DNA of 64,000 bases from HRBIN12 sp035762085 (GTDB lineage: Bacteria > Actinomycetota > UBA4738 > HRBIN12). Positions 47,690 through 55,372 of this stretch are shown here, in pieces. The stretch's first letter is position 1; the number at the start of each line of letters is the position of its first letter. The stretch lies in the NCBI GenBank assembly GCA_035762085.1, contig DASTPT010000072.1, positions 4,907 to 68,906 on the forward strand. Direction: 5' to 3'. A program made the position numbers and the translations under genes. The notes beneath the pieces were generated by a model. That model had not been told where the DNA came from. It saw nothing but the letters and a program-made list of their open reading frames with translations, and did not search any database.

Positions 47690-47720
47690 CCCGCCCCCGC
47701 GGCGGAGCCGCGGGGGCGGG
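47690..47720 (-). terminator. Strong hairpin between dhaK and dhaL
   Basis: CCCGCCCCCGCGGC (47690-47703) and GCCGCGGGGGCGGG (47707-47720) pair perfectly over 14 bp with a GGA triloop. It may be an attenuator or an mRNA-stabilising stem, setting different dhaK and dhaL-glpK levels. Confidence 0.6.
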
Positions 47721-47737
47721 ACCGCGCTCGGTGTCGA

Positions 47738-48739
<1,002 letters not shown>

Positions 48740-48797
48740 CTGTGTGCTCTCACCTCCGAACTCGACGGGGCCCCTCGGTTCGGAAAGCCCGAGCCTC

Positions 48798-49529
48798 TTA
48801 CCACGTCACCGCCGTCAGCAGCCAATCCGCTGCGAGCGCGCCAAGCACGCCGCCGATGATCGGGCCGACGACCGGCACCCAGCTGTAGCCCCAGTCCGAG
48901 TCACCCTTGCCGGCGATCGGCAGGATGAAGTGCATGATGCGCGGACCGAGGTCTCGAGCCGGGTTGATCGCGTACCCCGTGGGGCCGCCGAGCGACATGC
49001 CGATGACGAGGACGAGGATGCCGACCGCGAACGGGCCACCGACATTTCCGCCGAGGCCCTGGGGCGCGAGCGCGATCACACCGAACACCAGCACGAACGT
49101 CCCGATGATCTCGGTGATCAGGTTCATGCCGTAGTTGCGGATCGCCGGGCCCGTCGAGAAGACGGCCAGCTTGAGCCCCGGGTCCTCGGTCTCCGGCCAG
49201 TGCGGCAGGTAGGCGAGCCAGACCAACAGCGCGCCGATGAACGCCCCGACGAACTCGCCGGCGATCAGCTCGAGCACCTCGCTGAACTCGTCGATGCCCC
49301 CGAACTCGACCGCGAAGAAGCCCAGCGTGACCGCGGGGTTCAGGTGGGCGACGCCGTCGGTCACGGCGATGCTCGCGATCACGCCCATGAACACGGCCAT
49401 GCCCCACGCCCAGGTGATGACGACCCAGCCGGAGTTCTGCGCCTTCGACTTGTTGAGCAGGACACCGGCGACCACGCCGTCACCGAGCAGGATCAGCACG
49501 GCTGTGCCAACCACTTCGCCCATGAACAT
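48798..49529 (-). CDS. glpF: Glycerol facilitator (aquaglyceroporin)
   Basis: The product is 243 aa with six membrane helices and two NPA half-helices: HLNPAVTLG and GYAINPARDLGPR. The Asp after the second NPAR is the mark of glycerol-conducting members. Helix 5 and the loop between helices 3 and 4 (WPETEDPGLKLAVFSTGPA) are typical. ATG 49529 is chosen because GGGGGTGG lies about 9 nt upstream; ATG 49523 is also possible. First gene of the glycerol transcript. Confidence 0.93.
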   Translation of the reverse strand: MFMGEVVGTAVLILLGDGVVAGVLLNKSKAQNSGWVVITWAWGMAVFMGVIASIAVTDGVAHLNPAVTLGFFAVEFGGIDEFSEVLELIAGEFVGAFIGALLVWLAYLPHWPETEDPGLKLAVFSTGPAIRNYGMNLITEIIGTFVLVFGVIALAPQGLGGNVGGPFAVGILVLVIGMSLGGPTGYAINPARDLGPRIMHFILPIAGKGDSDWGYSWVPVVGPIIGGVLGALAADWLLTAVTW

Positions 49530-49551
49530 GGCGACCAACCACCCCCTCGTC

Positions 49552-49569
49552 GGTGCCCGGGCGGGCACC
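49552..49569 (-). promoter_or_regulatory. Leader hairpin before glpF
   Basis: GGTGCCC and GGGCACC (49552-49558 with 49563-49569) form a 7-bp stem with a 4-nt loop near the 5' end of the glpF message. It may stabilise the mRNA or hide the start. Confidence 0.35.
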
Positions 49570-49576
49570 CGGGGTA

Positions 49577-49605
49577 AATGAACCTTGTTCGAATACCCAT
49601 GTCAA
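49577..49605 (-). promoter_or_regulatory. SigA-type promoter of the glpF transcript
   Basis: On the minus strand TTGACA (49605-49600), a 17-nt spacer, and TTCATT (49582-49577). The -35 is perfect, and the -10 keeps the T at positions 1 and 6. The spacer holds GAAC-CTT-GTTC, a small inverted repeat that could bind the IclR regulator. Confidence 0.65.
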
Positions 49606-49690
49606 ATCCAACCGGCCCTCGAAACTCGGGCAAGATGACCGATTGTCGTTCGACTGCGCTGAACAGGGACGACGGCTTGCGCCGCAATTG

Positions 49691-49719
49691 TTGACAGGGA
49701 ACCGGCGCCGGGGCAGGGT
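49691..49719 (+). promoter_or_regulatory. Promoter of the divergent dhaL gene
   Basis: TTGACA (49691-49696), 17 nt, CAGGGT (49714-49719), then 7 nt to GTG 49727, which would make this transcript leaderless. The spacer contains the 10-bp palindrome CCGGCGCCGG, a possible operator. Confidence 0.5.
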
Positions 49720-49726
49720 TGCGTCC

Positions 49727-50419
49727 GTGAGCGGTTCGGCGCCGCGCCGTGGCGGGACGGGGACCGACGAGGGAGCGCTCCTCCTGGACGCCTCGTTCGT
49801 CCGCTCCTGGATCCGGGCCGCGGCCGTCGACCTGGCCGCTCATCGAGACTACCTGACCCAGCTCGACGCCGCGATCGGCGACGCGGACCATGGCGTGAAC
49901 ATGGACCGCGGCTTCTCCTCGGCGCTCCTCGCCCTGGAGGGCGACGATGCCTCGCCGCCGGGGCGCCTGCTCGAGGCGGTCGGCAACGCGATCGTGTTCA
50001 AGGTGGGTGGCGCCTCCGGGCCGCTCTACGGGACGGCGTTCCGCGGCGCCGCCTCCGCGCTGGGGGAGGCCGAGAGCTTCGGCGGGGAGGACCTGCTCCT
50101 CGCGCTCCGCTCGGCGCTCGATGGCATCCAGCGTCTGGGCGCGGCCGTCGAGGGCGACAAGACGATCGTGGACGCATGGATCCCCGCCGTGGCCGCGTTC
50201 GAGCGCGAGCTCCGCAGCGGCGGCTCGGTGGCCGACGCGTCCGCAAGGGCCGCGGTCGCCGCCGAGGAGGGCGCCCGCGAGACCGTGCCGATGCAGGCCC
50301 GGAAGGGCCGCGCCTCGTACCTGGGGCCGCGCAGCGTCGGGCACCAGGATCCGGGGGCGACCTCGTCCGCGATGCTGTTCTCGGCGCTCGGGCGGACCAC
50401 GCGCGAGCTGGCCGTCTGA
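49727..50419 (+). CDS. dhaL: Second DhaL-type dihydroxyacetone kinase subunit
   Basis: The product is 230 aa. It keeps the same key blocks as the other DhaL: QLDAAIGDADHGVNMDRG, GGASGPLYGT, GDKTIVDAWIPA, ARKGRASYLGPRSVGHQDPGATSS. The two copies differ in spacing and in many surface residues, so this is not a recent duplication. It is divergent from glpF and precedes the iclR gene. It may serve under different conditions, or act as a sensor that tells the regulator about DhaM phosphorylation, as DhaL does for DhaR in Escherichia coli; that idea is inference. Confidence 0.9.
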   Translation: MSGSAPRRGGTGTDEGALLLDASFVRSWIRAAAVDLAAHRDYLTQLDAAIGDADHGVNMDRGFSSALLALEGDDASPPGRLLEAVGNAIVFKVGGASGPLYGTAFRGAASALGEAESFGGEDLLLALRSALDGIQRLGAAVEGDKTIVDAWIPAVAAFERELRSGGSVADASARAAVAAEEGARETVPMQARKGRASYLGPRSVGHQDPGATSSAMLFSALGRTTRELAV

Positions 50420-50460
50420 CCTCCGGTCGGTCGCGGGGCACGTCGCGGCCGCGGAGGGTC

Positions 50461-50494
50461 TAGTCTGGCTCCGATGGTCGGGGCGGCCAGGTGA
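50461..50494 (+). promoter_or_regulatory. -10 box and short leaderless open frame before the iclR gene
   Basis: TAGTCT (50461-50466) is followed after 7 nt by ATG 50474, which opens a six-codon frame (MVGAAR) ending at TGA 50492-50494, just before GTG 50499. It could be a leaderless leader peptide that couples translation to the regulator. Confidence 0.3.
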
Positions 50495-50498
50495 CGGG

Positions 50499-51299
50499 GT
50501 GACGGCGGAGCGCGGAACGATCCAGTCGGTGGAGCGCGCCGCGCGCATCCTCCGCGAGCTCGGGTCCGGAGCCGCCCGCCTCGGCGTCACCGAGCTCTCC
50601 GAGCATCTGCATATCGCGAAGGGGACGGTCCACGGGCTCCTGCGCACGCTCGAACGGCAGGAGTTCGTGGAGCAGGACCCCGAGACCGGCAAGTATCGGC
50701 TCGGCCCCGCGATGCTGCAGCTCGGGAACGCCTACCTGGACGCGCATGAGCTCCGCTCGCGGTCGCTGCTGTGGGCCGACTCGCTCGCGGGACGCGTCAC
50801 CGAGGCGGTGCGAGTGGGCGTGCTGAACGGCCCCAGCGTCCTGATCGTCCACCACGTCTTCCGGCCCGACGACTCGGTGCAGATCCTGGAGGTCGGGGCC
50901 TCGATCCCGTGGAACGCCAGCGCCCTCGGCAAGGCCATCGTCGCGTACGTCGAGCCCGAACGACGGGCGGCGCTCCTGTCGGGCGAGCTCCGCCGGCTCA
51001 CGGGCAGGACGATCGTGGACGGGGCGGAGCTCGGCGCGTCCCTCGAGCAGGTCGTCGAGACCGGCCTCGCGACCGAGGATCAGGAGGGCATCGTCGGCGA
51101 GGCCGAGATCGCCGCCCCGATCTTCGACCACCGCGGCGCGCCGATCGGGGCGATCGGGATCGCCGGCCCGGTCGAGCGGTTGCTCCCCGACGGCCCGGAC
51201 GAGCAGCTCGCGGCGGCGGTCAAGCAGGCGGCCCGCGGTCTCTCGCGCGAGATGGGCGCGGGGCGCGGGGCGCCGCGCGCGGCCGGACGCGGCGGGTAG
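50499..51299 (+). CDS. IclR-family regulator, probable controller of the glycerol locus
   Basis: The product is 266 aa. The N-terminal winged helix is TIQSVERAARILRELGSG then LGVTELSEHLHIAKGTVHGLLRTLE (about 5-65). The effector domain (about 80-250) has NASALGKAIVAYVEPE and ATEDQEGIVGEAEIAAPIFD. In Streptomyces, the IclR protein GylR controls the glycerol operon, so the position beside glpF and dhaL is telling. AGGTGA lies 4 nt before GTG 50499. The effector may be G3P, glycerol or DHA. Confidence 0.88.
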   Translation: MTAERGTIQSVERAARILRELGSGAARLGVTELSEHLHIAKGTVHGLLRTLERQEFVEQDPETGKYRLGPAMLQLGNAYLDAHELRSRSLLWADSLAGRVTEAVRVGVLNGPSVLIVHHVFRPDDSVQILEVGASIPWNASALGKAIVAYVEPERRAALLSGELRRLTGRTIVDGAELGASLEQVVETGLATEDQEGIVGEAEIAAPIFDHRGAPIGAIGIAGPVERLLPDGPDEQLAAAVKQAARGLSREMGAGRGAPRAAGRGG

Positions 51300-51302
51300 C
51301 CT
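51297..51302 (+). promoter_or_regulatory. -10 box of a leaderless transcript (EamA transporter)
   Basis: TAGCCT overlaps the TAG stop of the iclR gene and ends 5 nt before GTG 51308. Confidence 0.4.
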
Positions 51303-51307
51303 CGAGC

Positions 51308-52237
51308 GTGGCCGAGCCGACCTCGGCGACGCGGACCGGCGGCGCGACCCGGCTGCCTCCCGCACGCCTGCTCGGGTTGCTCGTCCTAGGCGTCGTCTCG
51401 GTCGCGTTCTCGTCGATCCTCATCCGGGCCGCCGAGGCCCCGGCGATGTCCATCGCCTTCTACCGGAACGCCATCGCCGCAGCCATCCTGCTGCCGATCG
51501 CGCTCGTGCGGCACCGCGACGAGTTCCGGTCGCTCGATCGGCGCGGATGGGGGACGGCGCTGCTCGCGGGGGCGCTCCTGGCGGCTCACTTCGCGTTGTG
51601 GATCCCCTCGCTCTCGTACACGACCGTGGCCGCGAGCACCGTGCTCGTGACGACGACGCCGGTCTGGGTAGCACTCGTGGGCCGGGCGATGGGGGAGCGC
51701 GTCAGCCGGAGCACCGGCGTCGGGATCGGGCTCGCGCTCGCGGGCGCTGTGCTGATCTCGGGTGGCGACTACGGCGTGTCGGCCCGAGCTGCGTTCGGCG
51801 ATCTGCTGGCGCTCGCGGGGGCCGTGGCGGCCGCAGGCTACCTGCTCGCTGGGCGATCGCTGCGCCAACGGATCTCGCTCACGACGTACACGGGGATCGC
51901 GTACACGACGACGGCGGCGATCCTGGCGCTCGTCGTGGCCGCGAGCGAGGCCTCGTTCACCGGGTTCGAGCCGCGCGTCTGGGCCTTGTTCGTCCTCATG
52001 GCGCTGGTCCCCCAGATCGGCGGGCACACGGTGTTCAACTACCTGCTCGGGCACGTCCCGGCCGGCACGGTCGCGATCGCCGTGACGGGGGAGCCCGTGG
52101 TCGCCTCGGCGCTCGCGCTCGCGTTCTTCGGCGAGGTGCCGGCGTGGAGCGCGGTCGCCGGCGGCGCCGCGATCCTCGCCGGGATCTGGGTCGTGATCCG
52201 GACCGAGGCACGCGCGCGGAGCGGCCCGACGGGCTGA
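51308..52237 (+). CDS. EamA/DMT-superfamily transporter
   Basis: The product is 309 aa with ten membrane helices in two five-helix EamA repeats. Typical sequence is SVAFSSILIRAAEAPAMSIAFYRN in the first repeat and TGEPVVASALALAFFGE in the second. DMT members export amino acids, purines or other metabolites; the substrate is unknown. It lies 8 nt after the iclR gene and may be read from the same message or from its own leaderless start. Confidence 0.87.
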   Translation: MAEPTSATRTGGATRLPPARLLGLLVLGVVSVAFSSILIRAAEAPAMSIAFYRNAIAAAILLPIALVRHRDEFRSLDRRGWGTALLAGALLAAHFALWIPSLSYTTVAASTVLVTTTPVWVALVGRAMGERVSRSTGVGIGLALAGAVLISGGDYGVSARAAFGDLLALAGAVAAAGYLLAGRSLRQRISLTTYTGIAYTTTAAILALVVAASEASFTGFEPRVWALFVLMALVPQIGGHTVFNYLLGHVPAGTVAIAVTGEPVVASALALAFFGEVPAWSAVAGGAAILAGIWVVIRTEARARSGPTG

Positions 52238-52273
52238 CGCGCGGGGATGCTTGCTCGACCCCACCCGCGGTCG

Positions 52274-52279
52274 TAGCGT
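52274..52279 (+). promoter_or_regulatory. -10 box upstream of the anchored hypothetical protein
   Basis: TAGCGT ends 9 nt before ATG 52289, at the far end of the range that fits a leaderless start. Confidence 0.35.
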
Positions 52280-52288
52280 CGCGGGGGC

Positions 52289-53107
52289 ATGACCCCCCAG
52301 ACCCGTACGTCGGTCCTCATCGCCGTCGCCGCGGCGGCCGTGTTCACCGTGGGCGCGCTCACCGGGTACGCGATCGGCCGCTCCGGCGACGTCGAGGTCG
52401 TGGGGCCGGCCACGCCGGCCCCGAGTCCCTCCGCGGTCGTCTCGACGCTGCCGCCCGCGGTCCAGACCCCCGCGCCCGGCGAGGTCCCGGCGATCGGCAC
52501 CGAGGGCCGGGTGCTCGCCGAGGGGACCCGGGCCGTCGTCGCGGTGGCGCCGAACGCGCAGTGCGTCGCGCTGATCACCGCGGGCGTGCTCGGCGAGTGC
52601 GGCGATGTGCCCGTCGCCGGCAACCGGGTCGTCTGGGTCGTCGAGTCCTCGCCCACGACCGCGGCGACGCGGGCGTTCACGGTCCGAGTGTTCACGTTCG
52701 TCCCCGACGAGAGCGGCTGGGTGGAATGGCTCCGCGCCGAGGATGCCGCCGGCGAGCGCTGGACGGACGTGAGCGTCGTCGGGCGCGACCTCACGAGCGA
52801 CGGCGTCCCGGAGCTCGTCGTCGCCTTCCACGGGCAGGGCGAGACCCAGCCGTTGTCGGTGGACGTGGTCTCGTACTCGGAGGTCGGGGTCCCGCAGGTC
52901 GTCGCGCACGTGCCCGACGCCGATCACGGGTCGCTCGTGTTCGCGACCGGGGGTTTCGACATGTACGCGGGGCGCTACCCGTCGAACGAGCCGGCGTGCT
53001 GCCCGCCGGTGTTCGCGCGGCAGACGATCGCGTTCGTCGAGGGGTTCTTCCGGATCACCGCCACCGAGGACGTCGTGCCGAACGCCGTGCCGCCGTCGCA
53101 GGTGTAG
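52289..53107 (+). CDS. Membrane-anchored protein of unknown function
   Basis: The product is 272 aa. An N-terminal membrane helix (about 9-28) is followed by a Pro/Ser/Thr-rich stalk (about 40-70) and an outer domain with four cysteines (two in CVALITAGVLGEC and the pair in PACCPP), which could form disulfides. The region VSVVGRDLTSDGVPELVVAFHG resembles a single FG-GAP-like or integrin-type beta-propeller strand. I do not recognise the family. It stands alone between a transporter and lhgO. Confidence 0.68.
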   Translation: MTPQTRTSVLIAVAAAAVFTVGALTGYAIGRSGDVEVVGPATPAPSPSAVVSTLPPAVQTPAPGEVPAIGTEGRVLAEGTRAVVAVAPNAQCVALITAGVLGECGDVPVAGNRVVWVVESSPTTAATRAFTVRVFTFVPDESGWVEWLRAEDAAGERWTDVSVVGRDLTSDGVPELVVAFHGQGETQPLSVDVVSYSEVGVPQVVAHVPDADHGSLVFATGGFDMYAGRYPSNEPACCPPVFARQTIAFVEGFFRITATEDVVPNAVPPSQV

Positions 53108-53110
53108 GGG

Positions 53111-54325
53111 TCACGCGGGCAGCTCGAACCGCTCGGCCGCGTGCGCCGCCAGCACGCGCCCGATCGCGAGGCTGGCCGTCGCCGCGGGCGACGGTGCGTT
53201 GCGCACGTGCAGGATGCGCTCGGAGGCCTGGACCGAGAAGTCGTCGGCCAGCTCGCCGCCCTCGAGCACCGTCTGCGCCCGGATGCCGCTCGGTCCCCAC
53301 GCCACGTCGGACTCGCCCAGCTCGGGCACGAGGCGCCGGCACGCCGCGACGAAGGCGGCCTTCGAGACGTCTCGCCGCATCTCGGCCAGGCCGGCGCGCC
53401 AGTAGCGGCGCGCCAGACGGAGGAACCCCGGGTACACGAGGGTCGCGGCGGCGTCTCGAGGATCGAGGGCGAGGCGCGAGTATCGCTCGCGCGCGAGCGC
53501 CAGCACGGCGTTCGGCCCGGCCCACACCTCGCCGTCGATCCGCCTGGTGAAGTGCACGCCCAGGAACGGGAAGGCGGGGTCGGGGACCGGGTACAGGAGT
53601 CCGCGGACGAGCTCGCGCGCGTGGGGGAGCAACGCGAGGTAGTCGCCGCGGAACGGCACGATGCGCATGAGCTCGGGCGCGCCGCTCATCCGCGCCACGC
53701 GGTCGGACTGCAGCCCGGCGCACGAGATCACGTTGTGGGTGAGGATCGGACCGCGCGAGGTCTCGACGACGATCTCGTGCTCCATCCGCTCGATGTCGGT
53801 GACGCGATGCCCGAGCAGGACCCGTCCGCCGCGCGACCGGATCTCGTCCGCGTAGGCCAGGGCGACACGCCGGAAGTCCACGATGCCGGTCTCGGCGAGG
53901 TGGAGCGCGCGGACGCCCGCCGCGTACGGCTCGATCTCGCGGATGCGCTCGGGGCCGATCTCCTCCAGGCCGCGCAGGCCGTTCGCCTCGCCCCGAGCCT
54001 TCAGGTCGGCCAGGCGCGACAGCTCGCCCCCGTCGACCGCCACGACGAGCTTGCCGCAGCGCTCGAACGGGATGTCGTGCTCCTCGCAGAAGCGCTCGAG
54101 GGCGTCCTTGCCCTCCCGGCAGAGGCGCGCCTTCAGCGAGCCCGGGGCGTAGTACAGCCCGGCGTGGATGACCCCGGAGTTGCGTCCGCTCTGGTGGAGC
54201 GCGAGGTCGTGCTCCTTCTCGATCACCGCGAGGCGGAGACCGGGCCGACTTGCGAGGAGCCGGTAGGCGGTCGCGAGGCCGACGATCCCCCCGCCCACGA
54301 TCACCACGTCGTATCGCTCGCTCAC
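53111..54325 (-). CDS. lhgO: L-2-hydroxyglutarate oxidase/dehydrogenase
   Basis: The product is 404 aa. The FAD motif is VVIVGGGIVGLATAYRL (about 7-23), and the family marks are HQSGRNSGVIHAGLYYAPGSLKARLC, the CGKLVVAVD strand and FLGVHFTRRIDGEVWAGPNAVLAL. It oxidises L-2-hydroxyglutarate to 2-oxoglutarate and probably passes electrons to the quinone pool. GTG 54325 is 6 nt behind a TACGCT box (leaderless). No csiD or gabT genes accompany it. Confidence 0.92.
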   Translation of the reverse strand: MSERYDVVIVGGGIVGLATAYRLLASRPGLRLAVIEKEHDLALHQSGRNSGVIHAGLYYAPGSLKARLCREGKDALERFCEEHDIPFERCGKLVVAVDGGELSRLADLKARGEANGLRGLEEIGPERIREIEPYAAGVRALHLAETGIVDFRRVALAYADEIRSRGGRVLLGHRVTDIERMEHEIVVETSRGPILTHNVISCAGLQSDRVARMSGAPELMRIVPFRGDYLALLPHARELVRGLLYPVPDPAFPFLGVHFTRRIDGEVWAGPNAVLALARERYSRLALDPRDAAATLVYPGFLRLARRYWRAGLAEMRRDVSKAAFVAACRRLVPELGESDVAWGPSGIRAQTVLEGGELADDFSVQASERILHVRNAPSPAATASLAIGRVLAAHAAERFELPA

Positions 54326-54331
54326 ACCGAG

Positions 54332-54337
54332 AGCGTA
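54332..54337 (-). promoter_or_regulatory. -10 box of a leaderless transcript (lhgO)
   Basis: TACGCT on the minus strand ends 6 nt before GTG 54325. Confidence 0.5.
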
Positions 54338-54478
54338 GACGCCGACGATGCGCTCGCGAGCGACGAGACGAGCCCACGATGCTCGAAGGCCTCTCGCCGT
54401 ACGGGGAACATCCGATCGTCCCCGCCGTTCGGCCTCTCGACATGGGACAGCGTCGCCCGCGTCTGGGAGCATCGCGGC

Positions 54479-55312
54479 ATGCCCGGCATCGACCTGCACA
54501 CCCACTCGAACCGCTCCGACGGGACGTTCACGCCCGCCGAGGTCGTCGGTCGCGCCGCCGAGCTCGGCCTCGAGGTCGTCGCGCTGACCGATCACGACAC
54601 GACGGCGGGGCTCGACGAGGCGATCGCGACGGCCGTCGAGCTCGGCGTGGAGGTCGTCCCCGGTGTCGAGCTCTCGGCCGAGTACGACCGGACCTCGGTC
54701 CACGTCCTGTGCTACTGGCCGGATGTGACCGACCCCGATCTCCAGGCGGAGCTTCAGCGCCTGCGCGACGACCGGTTCCGGCGGGGCGAGCGCATGGTCG
54801 AGAAACTCCGAGCGCTCGGGTTCGAGATCTCGTTCGAGCGCGTGGCCCAGATCGCGGGCGGTGGGAACATCGTGCGTCCGCACGTCGCCCAGGCGATGGT
54901 CGAGGCCGGCATCGTCGATACCGAGCGCGAAGCGTTCGACCTCTACATCGCGGACGGAGGGCCGGCGCACGTCCCGAAGCACGCTCTCGACCCGGTCGAC
55001 GCCGTCGGGCTGATCCTCCAGGCGGGCGGGATCTGCGTGCTCGCGCACCCGGGCATGTGGGGCCACCAGAGCTCCGTGCCCGAGGAGCTGATCGAACGCA
55101 TGGCCGCCGCGGGGATGCAGGGCCTCGAGGTGGACCACACCGACCACGACGAGGACACCCGGGCGCACTACGGGCGGCTCGCGCGACGCCTGGGCGTGAT
55201 CCCCACGGGTGGCTCGGACTGCCACGGGGACCGGTACGACCCGATCCGGCTCGGCACGTCCGTGTGCGCCCCGGACCCCTTCACCGAGCTCCGGTCACTC
55301 GCGAAGCGGTAG
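54479..55312 (+). CDS. PHP-domain phosphoesterase (TrpH/YciV type)
   Basis: The product is 277 aa. The metal motifs are DLHTHSNRSDGTFTP near the start, LTDHDTTAGLDEA, the GVELSAEYD segment, LAHPGMW and SDCHG at the end. This group includes YciV (RNase AM), a 5'-3' exonuclease acting on oligonucleotides, and 3',5'-nucleoside bisphosphate phosphatases; which one is meant cannot be told. ATG 54479 begins directly at the MPGIDLHTH motif. It ends at a perfect bidirectional terminator. Confidence 0.9.
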   Translation: MPGIDLHTHSNRSDGTFTPAEVVGRAAELGLEVVALTDHDTTAGLDEAIATAVELGVEVVPGVELSAEYDRTSVHVLCYWPDVTDPDLQAELQRLRDDRFRRGERMVEKLRALGFEISFERVAQIAGGGNIVRPHVAQAMVEAGIVDTEREAFDLYIADGGPAHVPKHALDPVDAVGLILQAGGICVLAHPGMWGHQSSVPEELIERMAAAGMQGLEVDHTDHDEDTRAHYGRLARRLGVIPTGGSDCHGDRYDPIRLGTSVCAPDPFTELRSLAKR

Positions 55313-55321
55313 GACGTCACG

Positions 55322-55352
55322 CGGAAGGGGCGGCCGAAGGCCGCCCCTTCCG
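55322..55352. terminator. Bidirectional terminator hairpin
   Basis: CGGAAGGGGCGGCC (55322-55335) and GGCCGCCCCTTCCG (55339-55352) form a perfect 14-bp stem with a GAA loop, between the convergent PHP and protease genes. Confidence 0.85.
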
Positions 55353-55372
55353 AACGACCGGCGGTGGTCGCC

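Noticed and set aside
49586..49600. GTTCGAATACCC looked like the T arm of a tRNA
   Set aside because: No acceptor stem, anticodon arm or CCA context can be folded around it. It lies between -35 and -10 of the glpF promoter.
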